Positions 11,711 to 23,794 are shown, numbered from the stretch's first letter. The stretch is 64,000 bases of DNA from Xiphydria camelus (GCA_963678675.1 OY783195.1:6830001-6894000); one strand, 5' to 3'. Notes: generated by a model not told the origin, from the letters alone. Made by a program: numbers and translations.

Positions 11711-12606
11711 CGAGGAAAGTGAAGTGGTATATTCTATGTGGGAATATTTTCTAAAATTCCGAGGTGTTGCTGTATTTGTATTATGTATAGAAATGGATCT
11801 ACATAAACGGTGTGTGTAGAGGTATTTAGAAATTATATAAAACATTTTCTGCAAACAATACGTAAATGTATTGTATAATGGAAAATGTATCATATTTGCT
11901 GAAATTTGAATTAGTAGAATATCTTATCGTATAATTTCGTTTCTCATAAATATACTTGGTTTTACAGTAAAGAGCTATCAATATATATATGGTATTTCAA
12001 TCTGAATGGAAAAAATCGTCGTTCCGATTTCTTAATTATTAACGTTAATAATCGCCTTTCCACGGAAACGTCACAGATTCGACAAAACCATCGTAACGTC
12101 CAATAATAGCCCATCAACGGACATTTCCTTCAGGTGCCTTGATTGACCACGTAATCGCGCGTCGATACGTAAGAGCACGTTATATTCTGGGATTATTATT
12201 CCGAGATCGAGTGTGTTAATCTTAGTCTGTAATAAATAGAAATCCCGAATATCGCTCCTAATGTATTCGTCGGTTATATACCGGTATACGAACTTCGTTG
12301 GAATATCTCGCCCCCCCTCCTAAACGAAATATTGATTTACCCAATTTTTAGAAGACTTAATTGACAATATTAATGGATCATTCTCACGTAGAAAAACCGA
12401 TTGACTAGTTATTCCTCGTAATCTATGTATTACGTATTGCTTTCTCATTCAGAAGAAACGACTACGTAATCATCGAGGTTCAACTATTTCCTCATCACGA
12501 ATATACATTGCGATTAAGTCAATCGCCTGCACTTTGACAATTGACATTAGTACTATGAAACAAAAGAAAAATATTAATGGATTTTTTCAAAAATGTGACC
12601 TAAAAT
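11711..12606. other. Non-coding stretch
   Basis: AT-rich with a moderately CpG-rich part at 12040-12330. No gene recognised. The only long frame (11675-11893, minus) shows no domain. Confidence 0.35.
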
Positions 12607-13060
12607 CCCGAGTCGAAATCCGAGACATGAAAAAGCCCTGACAGAACTGAAAAACCCATGAAATACCACTGACAGAGCAGAATTATTTTCGTTGAAGTGA
12701 CCGCGCGGCCATGGGTCGACCCATGAATTCGGAACACCTGAAAAAGCCATGACAGGCTTGCATAAATGCATTTTCAGGGGTGTCAGTTCTTTTTCAGGGG
12801 TATCATTTTCAGTGCTTTCAGTTCTTTTTCAGGGGTATCCCGAGTCCCACTGATACAGCCGTGATACCTCTGAAAATATACGTATATTAGAGCACTATAT
12901 ATACTACAATAATTTTCTTTCCGACGGAGAGGGGTAATTGGGAATGGTGGGGATATAATACTGAAATATATATACAATATACATATATACATATATATAT
13001 CTTTATTTCCGGTCCAGCGACCTTGAAAAAGGACTTGGTTATAGGGTTAGTTATGGTTAA

Positions 13061-13667
13061 ATGGCACGTTATATTGACGAACTTCTAGAAGGACAAATAC
13101 GAGAATTTTGTTTAAGAAAAAAACGACAGGTCAAAATAATTGAACAAATTGGAGACCAAATGTATTCCGTTGGTACTTACAGAGCTCTTCCAGAAGTACC
13201 GCAAAATGTTCAACAGGCATTACTAGATAATGAGCTAGATGTTGAACGATATACAATGTGGAAATATTTCAGATTGCTGAAAAAAAAAAAAGTTTATGTC
13301 TGCACAGTATGGAAAAGTTTTACAGACATCTTCATCTGTAATACAATATATTGACATGACTGACAATCAGATGAAATATGGAATCGTAGAACATTATTTA
13401 AAACTAATCAGTAATCGGTGCAGACATAATAATTGCAATTGTGAGTATTCACATTTGGCAATTATTCGAGAAATCATCTGCGATGGCATGTTTGAAGTTG
13501 ACGGAAATCAGTATCAATATAATACGGCGGGATTTATGTACAAATGTCATACAATAAATAATATGAAAGTTATCCCGATAAATGTAATACAGGCTCCATA
13601 TTTTCATATTACGATCAATGGCCAGTCATATGTATCAATACCAACTAATTATAAAGAATTAGAATAA
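13061..13667 (+). pseudogene. Transposase-like C-terminal fragment, frameshifted
   Basis: The first open frame runs from ATG 13061 to 13354 and a second from about 13290 to 13667. They belong together: the second continues the same protein after a run of 12 A (13280-13291), and a run of 11 would keep one frame. The conceptual product is about 200 residues, with a 'SSSVIQY' segment followed by a beta-rich region containing a Cys/His cluster (RCRHNNCNCEYSH). By eye this layout resembles the C-terminal part of transposase-domain proteins of insect DNA transposons that lack the catalytic core. The placement between matching TIRs supports that reading. It cannot be catalytically active as it stands. 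Confidence 0.55.
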
Positions 13668-13802
13668 ATTGTAATTCATTGTACTTTTTTTTTCATTAAA
13701 AATATAAAATTTTAGTTCATGTATATCTGTGGCTGTTTATTTTGTATTACTGTCTACCACAAGTATATCAGTAATTAATGTACCTATAGCTAATGAGCGT
13801 GC

Positions 13803-13960
13803 CAGTCGAAAATTGTCTAAGCCCATCGGGCGCAACAGTCGAAAATTTTCTAAGTCTATCGAGCGCGACAGTCGAAAATTTTCTAAGTCCATCGGGTGCG
13901 ACAGTCGAAAATTTTCTAAGTCCATATATCGAGCGTGACAGTCGAAAATTTTCTAAGTCC
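13803..13960. repeat. 33-bp minisatellite, about 5 units
   Basis: The unit is CAGTCGAAAATTTTCTAAGT followed by CCATCGGGCGCGA (33 bp, exactly 11 codons). The fourth unit has 4 extra bases. In one frame it encodes an 11-residue repeat around 'DSRKFSKSI'. It lies between the transposase fragment and the right subterminal repeats of element B. Confidence 0.85.
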
Positions 13961-14171
13961 TCTATAAGTGGAGGGGACAATTTCAGCGCTTTAAGATCTT
14001 TTTCAACGCCAAGTCAGGCCTGTCAGTGCTATTTCAGTGCTACGTTTTGAGAGAGGTGGGGATATTCAGGGGTAGCAAGGCTATTTCAGTGGTCTTTCAC
14101 TTCTGTCAGTGGTATTTCAGGGGTTTTTCAGTTCTGTCAGGGCTTTTTCATGTCTCGGATTTCGACTCGGG

Positions 14172-14535
14172 AAGTTACAAGATTTTAAAAATTCCTGCTT
14201 CATCAGCTATGCAAGGAGCATATGCTTCCTATTTACGAAGATCTAAATTACATATCATATGGACCTTAAGAAAATTTCAATTTTGTCCCTGAATTACTTC
14301 ATTTTAAAGATCTAATTGAAAGGGTCAAAGGGAATTAAAAATGTGTTTCAATCGAAATTCTCGACTGGCAGTTGCAAACGCTGCAGTAACGCCGAATTCA
14401 CGCTAAAGTTCAAAGTCAGAAAACCAAATAATCAATAGCCTCATCCACTTTCACTCGTATTTAACTAGATGAGACAATCGAAAAGCTATTGTCGAAACGT
14501 CCGAAGCCCAATCACACCAAAAGAAACAGGATTAT

Positions 14536-14538
<3 letters not shown>
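14172..14538. other. Non-coding stretch
   Basis: I see no gene or repeat that I can support here. Confidence 0.35.

Positions 14539-14539
<1 letters not shown>

Positions 14540-14582
<43 letters not shown>
14540..14582. repeat. (CT)n microsatellite
   Basis: About 21 perfect CT units. Open frames across it are artefacts of the repeat. Confidence 0.95.
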
Positions 14583-14586
<4 letters not shown>

Positions 14587-14779
14587 CCTTATACCCCCAG
14601 TGACAAAACCCATTAATCCCTCTGCATAATACTACCCTCATTAGTATTTTCCCCCGAATCCTTCTTTTCTGCCGACCAAACGACACACCTACCAATTCAT
14701 TTCTCTCGTTAGCAAACTGGCAATTAATTAAAATCCACAAGAAAAAAACGCCTCTCGTTACCTCCAGCCCCCCAAGCTT

Positions 14780-15540
14780 ATACATATTTCACCGCGGCAA
14801 TTTCCGAGGGATCAACGAGTACCCCTAGCCGCGCGCGCGCCCTGCAGCTACGAGCGCTCTCTCCGTAATCCCGTCCGACCAGCCCCCAACCCCCGCTCGC
14901 CGAATCGCGGGCCCTTTCAGAAATCCGGTTCCGGCGCCGTAGCCATTTCCGGCCGCCACGCGACTCTTCCGCGTGAACGTGGCCGCGGGTCGCGAAGGGA
15001 GAGGGTGGATCATGAATGTGCTCAGTCACTCGATCTCCCTTTGCCCTTTCCAGCCCATAAAACATCGCGTGGACAGACGCGGCGCCCCATAAGATTCTGC
15101 AGACGGCACATCAACCCGCGCCACCCACTCCGACCCTCTCTCGGATGCTCCGCCGCCCCTCGACTGACGAGTACGGCGAAATGACACCCCGTATATCGGA
15201 CCCATCCGCGATGCAACAACCAGCGCACCGACGCGCGGTCGCTCACCGTGAAGATAACGACCGCGTATCACCCCTAAGCGAGTGCGTCACTCCGGTCGCA
15301 TCATCCCTCTCCTTTCCCGCTTCCACGACGACACACTGGGTCGTTTGTTGTGAATTTCAGGCATTCTCGGCTGAAGCGATCAGAACTCTGCGAAATGTGG
15401 GGGGGGGGGGGGGCTGCTTCCCTCGTTCGCTACTCATTCGTTTCTATTTTATCCCTTATTCTTTGGTTCGGACTGGTTGGTTCCGTTGGGGTGGTATAAC
15501 TTTCCTATGGTTCGGCTGGGGGAATACTTCTGTTTGACGG
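14780..15540. other. CpG-rich island with 15-bp G run
   Basis: GC-rich, with overlapping open frames on both strands (14778-15065, 15022-15271 and 15145-15537). The run of 15 G at 15399-15413 sits inside one of these frames, which argues against coding. Possibly regulatory DNA or a 5' exon of a host gene. Confidence 0.3.
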
Positions 15541-16830
15541 ATGTACACGTTGACAAAAAGTCCACTCAGTGAGAATGGCGGGTAAAAAATCGCGTTGCTT
15601 ATGAGGGGCGAGGATTATTTCGTATAAGGGATGATGTGATAGTTTTTCCTGGCGAATCCTGTCAAAAACTATAGATTTGTTTCCTGTATGTACAGATAGA
15701 AGAGTTTAGAATGTGGCGCGTGATTTTTAAGTTCGAGAAGGAGAATTTGGATTGAAATTGTGACGTATGTAAATATACTTTTCGATTGGATCGAGCATTC
15801 CTGTATTGAGAAAGAAATTTGCTTGACTGACATGAACGTGTTTTCTGATAGTCCTCAGAGTAGAGGATAGTGGTGCAGTTTGTAACAAAAAGAAAAAGTT
15901 ATTTGCGGATAACTAGTTTATTATAAATCACAGGGAATCTCTTAATTTTACACGAAGAGAAAGGTCTTTGGCTTCGATTATATCATAATAAACATCAGAA
16001 AGAATAACAAATTGTAAAAGATATTTTCCATTAAAGGTACCACTGCAACTTGTTACAATTGACACCACCGGTGGACACCAGGGTGTCGGTTGTAATACAT
16101 AATAACTGCGAGTATACTAATACGGAAATCAACGTGAAGCGAGTATCATTATGCAACGTGAAAAACAATGAGAAAAATAATGACCGTGAGATTTTAAACA
16201 TCATAAAGATCATTATTGTCAATTCCATATTTAGTCAGATCTTCAAGGCCTCGGTTTCACTATTTTGTAAATTTGTCAGTTCTGAAAATGAAAACCTACA
16301 TAAATACAATATATATCGAACGGTAGCCGAAACCATAATAATTACATCTTCGCCACTTATAATCCAAACTAGAATATGATTTAGACACTGAGGTGGCCTT
16401 TGCAACATGTTACAATTGACACCACTGGGACTATTTATACTTTCGAAATCACCGCCACTTGCTTCAATTACATGTCCATTAAACTCACATGTAAACAATA
16501 AATAAGATTAATACGAGTACATAACTCATTCCAAAGTCTATATTATATTCACGTGAAACAATGTCATTTTACGAAAAACCGTTGTGGGACTAGTCGAAAG
16601 AAAATAACGGCGAATAACAAAATTAACGATTTGACAATGATTTCAAAGAAACAGGCACTGACAAGCTTATAGGTACTGGTGATTTCTAGCTTTTTTGTCG
16701 GTGACTTATGTCTGATAAAAATATAGAATGATGCATATCCTTACTTCAGTTTTTCGTAAATAAATAATGTCGTTATTACAGTCAATATTACAATTGACCC
16801 CGTGTAACAATCGACACTAATTTCGCCTAC
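15541..16830. other. Non-coding stretch with repeated GTTACAATTGACAC motif
   Basis: GTTACAATTGACACCAC occurs at about 16052 and 16409, both preceded by GCAAC(T/A)T. A related form (TTACAATTGACCCC, then GTAACAATCGACAC) is at 16788-16817. The motifs suggest an old repeat. No coding region recognised. Confidence 0.35.
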
Positions 16831-16834
16831 GTTT

Positions 16835-17356
16835 ATTCGATTCGAATGAACACCGATTTAATCCAAATAATATTCAATTTGATCTTCTCATAAAAAAATA
16901 TTCATATTCTTAAAAATTCAATTTGTAATCTCTATATATACATATTTAACATCACGCGATAAAGAAAATGTCTGAGAAAATAATTATTCGTAAAGTTATA
17001 AGCGCATTTCTCTCTACAACATTGTGACGTCATCGAAACATAAGAGAGATGAACTTATGTCAAGCAACGAGTGCGAGAGAGATAAGCTTACAATACGATG
17101 ATGTAGCTGAATATGTGAATGTCGTTTTCCAGCTAAAATAAGGCCAAAAATGAAAAATGAAAAAAATACGAGGTAAATAATTTTATCTAAATTTGTCGAC
17201 TCTGCAATGCAAAAAATTTGTGAGAAAACCAAATTAAATCAACAATATTTAAGTATATAATATGTCCAATCGATATTCATTCTAATCGACCAAATTTACT
17301 CTTAGGACTATTCAAAAATACGTTAATTCACTCGAAATAATTTTTTTCTCAACATG
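16835..17356. mobile_element. Old MITE copy split by another repeat
   Basis: The outer parts (16835-16915 and 17260-17356) resemble the palindromic MITE at 55551-55778 (ATTCGATTCGAATGAACACC, CCAATCGATATTCATTCTAATCG and CTTAGGACTATTC segments). The inner part (about 16935-17240) is related, in inverse orientation, to the block at 29512-29745. The simplest reading is one element inserted in another, both strongly decayed. Confidence 0.45.
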
Positions 17357-17464
17357 TAAGCTTGAAAAAAGTTGATTTACCAAGTTATTGAAGAAATATG
17401 CCAGAAAGTCAGCATACTAGTAAAAATTATTCTGGATATCTCGGTGGAAACTGAATAAAGAAAT

Positions 17465-18010
17465 ATGTTGCTACGAGAAACCCAGAAATCACTTCGTCCT
17501 TCCGGTAAACCAAATCAGAATCCTCTCGCGGAGCCCGAGATCCTTTCCAAGCTTTCGGAAATAAACTCGACTCCATTCCAGTTTAGCCCGACGTTCCGCA
17601 AAACCGCGCGACGAAAGCATTTTCCCCTTTCCCCTCCCCAGTCTCGATGCTAGGATACCTACGGGACCACCAAATTCGTAAGAGAAAGGACGTCACGGGT
17701 TATCCGACCGCGTAAACAAGGATCGCTGGAGGACGACGTCGCTTTCCATTTCACCCTTTACACTGGGGAAACGCGTAAAGGGCGCGAGGGCGACTGGAGA
17801 GGAGGCAGGAAAGATCGCAGTTTCGTTAGCCCTGCCATTCGGAGGCTGGGCGGTTCACCCTCCCCCTCTGGTGATGCGTCGTTGGCGGAGAATTGCTCTC
17901 CCCTTGCCGTATAGGATTCCGCGTTTACATAACAACCGCGAGGGGGTGGGAATGGTTTCTCTTTTGTGAACCCCCGTCGATATGTAAACGAAAAAACATC
18001 GACCACGAAT
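17465..18010. other. GC-richer block, no recognised gene
   Basis: Moderately GC-rich with short open frames on both strands (17465-17653, 17758-18006 and 17893-18090). No domain, splice pattern or codon signal convinced me. Confidence 0.25.
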
Positions 18011-18096
18011 GGACAGCTATACTCCTATCGATGGGAAAGAGGGAAACCTCTCTCCATTTCCTCTCTCTCTCCTTCTTTCACGTACCCTGACGTCAC

Positions 18097-18130
18097 AAAT
18101 AAATACATAAATAAATAAATAAATAAATAT
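18097..18130. repeat. (AAAT)n microsatellite
   Basis: AAATAAATAC then ATAAATAAATAAATAAAT, immediately left of the palindromic MITE at 18132. Confidence 0.85.
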
Positions 18131-18131
18131 A

Positions 18132-18511
18132 CCGGGTATTCTCAAACCTCTAACCCAGAGAAAAACCCTATGTTCATAAAAAAAATTACGGACATAATGC
18201 AATTGATTTTACTGAAATCCGTTAAGAATATACGGAGAAATTAATTATTAAAAAGTAATTAATATTTTGTGAATTTATTCGGCATTGACGACGTCATATC
18301 AAGGCTCACGAAGATAATGTTTATAATAACGATAGCAATTGCGATTATATTCATGAGTCTTGATATGACGTCAACAATACCGAATAAATTCAAAATATCA
18401 ATTACTTTTTAATAATTCTTAACGGATTTCAATAAAATCAATTGCATTATGTCCGTAATTTTTTAATGAACATAGAGTTTTCCACTGAGTCAGAGGTTCG
18501 AGAACACCCGG
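18132..18511. mobile_element. Palindromic MITE, TA TSD
   Basis: A 380-bp element whose two halves (about 170 bp each) are nearly perfect inverted copies around a centre at about 18325. The ends are CCGGGTATTCTCAAACCTCT and its inverse with 2-3 changes. Both sides are flanked by TA, and a TA run follows on the right. The TA duplication suggests a Tc1/mariner-type element. Non-coding. Confidence 0.8.
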
Positions 18512-18529
18512 TATATATATATATATATA

Positions 18530-18958
18530 TTAGATGTACAAATAAGTTTTAGGACGCTTTTGTAAAAATTCAAAATTTATATATACCTATATTTATATAA
18601 ACTAAAATAAGTGAGGTAACAAAACGCCTTCCAATATAGTTGATATATCGTTGGTTAACCTACACTCTTCTCTCAGTGTATACGGAATTTTTGGAATTAA
18701 TTGAAAACCGAAATGTGTAATCGAGTAGGTATAAACTGAATTGAACTGAAACATTATAAAAGCAATTCCCAGACGGTTTCAAATTCTACTTGCGCACAAT
18801 TTGGAAACAAGGTTAATTTGATTATTTTTCTATCGGCAGAATTTTCGAATGTGGTGATATATTTGTAGACTATAAAAAATAGAGTACCTAACTGTACTTC
18901 GGGACAGTTTTCAAAAATTTGAAGTTAAGCGTAAAAGCTATATAACTGTGAATGTAAA
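18530..18958. other. AT-rich non-coding stretch
   Basis: It begins with TTAGATGTACAAATAAGTTT, which is reminiscent of a mariner terminal repeat, but I see no matching inverse end. No gene recognised. Confidence 0.3.
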
Positions 18959-20200
18959 TTTAAGAATTCTGGCGCGAACATAAAAACAGATCTACATCCG
19001 CATCAACATCATTCAAAGCGTGACGCACCTCCGAAAAGTTGAACGAAACGCCTACATTTAACAATCGCACAGGACGAATATAAAACTGATACACCGCTCC
19101 GAGAGGCGCCGCGTTTGAAGAATACCACGAAACTCGCGAAAATAGCGTCGCAAGTCCAATAAAAGACACCGCCGTTGCCGCGCGTATATTCATCTCCGAC
19201 GCGCGAAACGACTGTATAAATATCCCTCCCGCTCCCTCCGCGAGTCTTCCGCAAAATACCCACGCGCGCGCGAGCCGCAGGTGACACGCGAGAGCGGTAT
19301 ACCCACGCGAAGAAAGAGGGATATTCGTGGCATCCCTCCCCGCGGGGTGGTGCTGAGTGCGACGACCTCCGCACAACGCTTTCCCGGCTTCTCGACTCCC
19401 CCGCGCCCCCCCGGGGTCCGCTCCGTCACTCCTTTCTCCTCGCGAGACAAAAATAACGTCGTTTTACGCACCGCGCGCGCGCGACTACGCCGTTCCTCGC
19501 GCGCGGTGTAGTGCGACCCGCGCGGTAAGAACTTTATTCTTCTCAAGGACGACACGCGACGAACGTCGGTCGCGAAATTCATAATGCCGAGCGAGCGGAG
19601 CGTGACAAGTGTCCGCGTCACTGGCTCTTTCATCGTGTGGGGGAGGGGCATGAAAGAGAGGGCAGGGTTCGTCGAGGCGGAAAGATATAAAGTGAAGCGC
19701 GGCGGGGTTGAGCGCGCGAGGGGGTTCATTGCCGGGCAGAAGAAGAGGAGGACGCGTGGAGGAGTCGAAGGAGGTGGGTGAAGTTCCCGCGCGCGATCTC
19801 CTGCAACGCGGCGCGCGGTGCTCGCCGGATCGAAGCGGGTTTCTGTACGGTACGAGTCCGGGGGTTGTGGCGCGCGCGTAGGGCGAAACGCGCCGGGCGT
19901 AATTGAAACACAAGGGCCGCGCTATGAATGGCCGTTGATGTCTTCGTTTACGATCATTGTGCGAGAAGCGAGCGCGCGCGGGGGTCGCCGAGAAAAAGAA
20001 GCGCGACATTTAGGCGCGAGCCACCCTCGCGCGCCGAACTCGATTCGCCGCGGGGAAGCGACTGGATCGTTCTTCCGAGTTTCGTCACTGACGTGGGACT
20101 ATCCGCGTTTCGTGTGCGCGATATATTTACGTCGAACGCGTCTTTGATGATTTTATTTTATGAGGGAAAACGGAAGGCAGGCTTTTGGAATCGGGTAGAT
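18959..20200. other. Large CpG-rich island
   Basis: The strongest CpG island of the window (many CGCG runs, especially 19250-19530 and 19780-20050). Open frames of 60-179 codons occur in five or six frames at once. None shows a domain, and none has a clear advantage over the others. A host promoter or first exon is plausible; I cannot name the gene or its strand. Confidence 0.35.
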
Positions 20201-20239
20201 AGTACTCGATGAGAGAAATAGTATCTTATGTCATTAGGT

Positions 20240-20368
20240 GGAAATCCGAGGTTTTTTCAGACTCTGTTTAATTAGGTCGTAGCACGAGGTATGGCGAGCC
20301 TCGTCTTCTCACCATGCCTCGTGCTACGACCTAAACACAGCCTTAAAAATCCGAGGATTTCAGCCAAA
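20240..20368. repeat. Perfect 22-bp stem hairpin within a small inverted repeat
   Basis: TAGGTCGTAGCACGAGGTATGG pairs with CCATGCCTCGTGCTACGACCTA across a loop of about 17 bases, with one mismatch. Outside the stem the flanks also pair (GGAAATCCGAGGTTTTTTCA with TTAAAAATCCGAGGATTTC), so the whole unit is an element of about 130 bp. A pre-microRNA-like fold is possible, but a palindromic MITE is more likely. Confidence 0.6.
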
Positions 20369-20429
20369 TAACATATACTGTTTTTTCTCACGAATGCCCA
20401 TTTCTCAAAACAAAACAAACAGAAGTATA

Positions 20430-20701
20430 TCATAACTTCTTTATTTTTTGAGTTTTCTTAATAAAGTCAATGAATGATTCTCAAGAGATACCTAGGTACT
20501 TTAAAGCAATAAAGAGTTCTATAGTGTACGTTTGAAAAATGATTTTTTCCGATGTCCGAAGAAGGCTCGTATTACGAGTTTTAAGAAGAAGCTATTTATT
20601 CCGAGATCTGACGATGGTCTAGTTAGGATTGTAAAAAAAGAAGTACAGTCAACTTCCAAACTGAAGCCTGGATCAAGTGGACCCTTGATGACCACAGAGG
20701 G
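20430..20701. mobile_element. Half copy of the TTAA MITE seen at 38184-38643
   Basis: The right part matches 38400-38643: TTTTAAGAAGAAGCTATT, then TCAAGTGGACCCTTG and GACCACAGAGGG followed by TTAA (20702-20705). The left end of the element is not recognisable. Confidence 0.6.
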
Positions 20702-20705
20702 TTAA

Positions 20706-21530
20706 GTCAAACATGTTGTCGTTGAATTAAATATGTATATGTTACTCAAATTAAAAGCAAACATATTATCGTTGAGTTATTCGAATCAAGTGCGAATCAA
20801 GTGTAAATTCGTTCAATTTAATGATAATGTACTTGTCTTAAATAAACATGTTTTGCTATTATTCATTTCGACGGTTAAATGGATCGGTAAATTATTTTTT
20901 TATTACATTTCTTACCAAAACGTTAACGTCTTTCATGATTTTATTTCACGGAGGAGAAAGGGAAGCAGTTTTTTGGGATCGGGTCGACGTCTCGAAACAA
21001 ATGTAAGACATCAAATATGTTATTTAAGATATATTTTTTATTTGATCACAGGACGTCGATGAACCGGGAAAATATTTCATTTAAACATTTTATTGAACCG
21101 AGTAAATATTCGTCAAATATTACGATATTTATTTCGCACTAATAAATCCTTTAAGACAACTGTTTGGATGAAACAAATATTTTGATGAGTAACGTATAAG
21201 TATGTAATAATTAATATTTATTTCGCCGCATTTCAAACCACATTTATCTACTATCAATAAACTGTTATATCTCGATATAATGTCAATTAGTATCTCGGTG
21301 TTCCTTCAAAATTACCCTGAAGGCTTTGTAACTTTTACAATTAAAGTGAAAAGATACACAAAATATGGTGATTCCGAAATTGATAAATTTCAGATGTTCG
21401 AATTAGAAAAATAAGAAATCCACACAATACCTATTATAAAAATCCAATTAATTCCTAATCGTACGTGCCGAAATAAAGGCGAATTTTTATCCGAATCATA
21501 CGAAGAAAGGCGGTATAACATAATGTGACT
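20706..21530. other. AT-rich non-coding stretch
   Basis: No gene or repeat recognised. The open frame at 20733-21062 has no domain and ordinary AT-rich composition. Confidence 0.3.
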
Positions 21531-21537
21531 GTTTAGA

Positions 21538-22160
21538 ATGAGCACTGCTGAGATATATATCCCAGCAAATCCGCAAAATCCTCCTCAACAAACCGCATAC
21601 AGCTTTCAGAGGAATTTCAAGGGGGAGATCCGCGTGAAAATCTCTCTCCAACTTCTTTCTTCGCTTTCATTCTACGAAGAATCGATCGAAGCGTTATATC
21701 CCGACGGTTTCGCTCCTCGTTTCTCTCGCTCCATTGCCTCGTCCCTCGATAAAACCGGAACGAAGTGTCGCGGGCGTCCGATAACGACGACTACTGCGAT
21801 CGTCGTGGAATACGTAACGACGGGCGCGTAACACGGATACCGATACCGCCGGACGACGGAGCATCACGAATAATCGAACGACCCGCGGCTCGATATAGCG
21901 AAGCCCCGCCGCACGGCGGCCCACTCCCTCCCAAGAGTTCGTAGGGCACTCGACGGAGGGAGGCCAATCGCGGACAAATTCGCGAACCGTGAACCCCCGG
22001 TCAGGAGGAGATCGCGATCGATTATTGGCCGTTGGTTAGCGTTAATGTTGACGCGGGGCGGGCTGGATCGTTGCTGGAGCGAAACGGCGATTGCAACGCT
22101 TTTTTGTCGCCCCCCCCCCCCCCCCCCCCCCCACCTCGTCAAGATTACCGACACCTACTT
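21538..22160. other. CpG-rich block with 23-bp C run
   Basis: Open frames overlap on both strands (21538-21831, 21694-21924 and 21864-22154). The last is crossed by the C run at 22110-22132. No domain recognised. Confidence 0.3.
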
Positions 22161-22369
22161 ACGCGCGTGTAACGCTACTTCGGTTAATTTGACATTAATC
22201 TCCGCCGCGATGATGGAGTTTGCTATAACTGTAGACTATACGGATTTTCTATCGTTCATTTTTAATTGGTGTTATTTTTAGGGATCGAGGAAAAGTGTTA
22301 TGTAATATCCAACGACAGTTGATTGGCTGTTATCGTGCTAAGAGAAAAATAGTGCCGCAGCAGCTACAC

Positions 22370-22559
22370 TGAGAAAAAAAAAGATAAAAAATTATTCCGT
22401 TGGAAGGATAATCTGAGTACGAAAGGTAAAATAGATCAAAAATTATCTTAAAGAAGGTTAAATTTTAAATCCTGGAAGGATAATTTTTGATCGTTTACCT
22501 TTCGTACTCAGATTATCCTTCTAACAGAATAATTTTTAATCTTTTTTTTTCTCAGTGTA
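22370..22559. mobile_element. MITE with CACTGAGAAAAA ends (pair at 59488-59679)
   Basis: Ends CACTGAGAAAAAAAAAGAT and its inverse, preceded by TA and followed by TA. It is a near-perfect palindrome containing GGATAATCTGAGTACGAAAG in both senses. A second copy with the same body lies at 59488-59679. Non-coding. Confidence 0.85.
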
Positions 22560-22758
22560 GAAATAATGCTGGATCTTTGCTGAATATTTGAATTTTTTAT
22601 TCATCAACAGAGAACACCCTACACATATAGGGATCTATTAATAATCTCATCCACAAGTGAAGGGACGTGCGAAATTAATCCAGATTCATAAAAGTGAATT
22701 TTATTACGGGCTGGATAGAACGAATCGATTGAACTCGATTAAACTACAACGTAGGCAG

Positions 22759-22762
<4 letters not shown>

Positions 22763-22821
<59 letters not shown>
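22763..22821. repeat. (GA)n microsatellite
   Basis: About 29 perfect GA units. Confidence 0.95.
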
Positions 22822-22823
<2 letters not shown>

Positions 22824-22934
22824 TGTAAATTGGAGATCGGTTTCAACTGAAAATGAGAAATTGTTCATTAACTAATATACGAATAACAAGTCATTTTGTA
22901 ACGGTTATCTTAATTTTTTCCTACGATGCGTTAT

Positions 22935-23159
22935 ACTGAGAAAAAAGTATGGTGCATTTGACTAATTTAGCGGTCATGGGCGGGGGAACGCAGAATTAGT
23001 TATTTGAACTAATAATTTGTTGGACTTGACTACAGCTTATTTTCGTCAAACAATTTTTATTATTGCAACCAAATTATTTAATTGAAATAACTGAATCGGC
23101 TTTCCCCCATCCATGACCGCCAATTTAGTCAAAAAACTACTATTTTCTTTCTCTGTGTA
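22935..23159. mobile_element. MITE with ACTGAGAAAAAA ends
   Basis: Starts TACTGAGAAAAAAGTA and ends TACTATTTTCTTTCTCTGTGTA. Inverted arms include GACTAATTTAGCGGTCATGG at the left and CCATGACCGCCAATTTAGTC at the right. Flanked by TA. The interior is unrelated to the other elements with similar ends. Confidence 0.75.
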
Positions 23160-23794
23160 CGCGATGTATGTTATAATAAGAACACATAAGACATAATTTA
23201 TCCGCGCATGAAGGAAAAATATATTTTCATAAGATACCTTCGAATAAATTCTATCATAGACTCGTATATTTAAACAGATAGCTACGTTAATTCACGAGAT
23301 TTATAGTTATACTTTTTAACCATTATTGTCCACGTAGTACAAAATTTCTCTTCAAAATCAATAGCCCAGTCCCTTAACTTTCCCCACCCCTCTGCAAAAT
23401 TCCGCGGCATCAAATTTCACGGTACATCGTACGAGCCACTTTCTCATGATCCCGATCATTTCTTTCCACTCCCTTCCCACCTAAAGCAAAAAAGCACTAG
23501 TAGCGCATCTACGACAGACTACCTATACCTATAGAAAAGGAGCCTCCAAAGAACCGCGCAACCGTTAAAACGAGGCACGAGAGCACCCCCCCCCCCCCCT
23601 CCTCTTCCTCCGCACCCTCAACCAGAAGTGTGTTAAATCGCCGCAGGAATCGAGGCCTGACCTGGCGGCGTTCACGGTCGATCGAGATCCGTCGAGTGGT
23701 CCATTGTTTCACGGCTCTCGACTCCGGGCTCCGCTCCGAGAGGTTCGAGAAGCCAAGAACGAAGGGATTTAGGTGTAGCGGCGACCGGCGTAAA
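23160..23794. other. Non-coding stretch, GC-rich at its right
   Basis: AT-rich to about 23400, then GC-rich with a 14-bp C run (23586-23599). Overlapping open frames at 23509-23911 run into the long TIR of the next element and are not convincing genes. Confidence 0.3.

Larger units (their letters stand above)
12607..14171. mobile_element. Element B: 1.6-kb TIR transposon with broken transposase
   Basis: The ends are perfect inverted repeats starting CCCGAGTCGAAATCCG and continuing for about 80 bp. Inside both ends are many copies of CTGACAG and CTGAAAAA(C/G)CC in both senses (12625-12860 and 13980-14150). This is the same design as elements A and C with a different subterminal motif. It encodes a frameshifted transposase-like ORF (13061-13667) and a 33-bp minisatellite (13803-13960). 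No clean target duplication is visible (AAT left, AAG right). It is a deletion derivative: the catalytic part of a transposase is absent. Confidence 0.75.

Noticed and set aside
18528..18600. Mariner element
   Set aside because: Only one end-like sequence (TTAGATGTACAAATAAG) is present; no inverse partner or transposase was found.
19190..20009. Frames of 174 and 179 residues on the minus strand
   Set aside because: They lie in the densest CpG island with open frames in nearly all six phases, and no codon bias or domain supports one of them.
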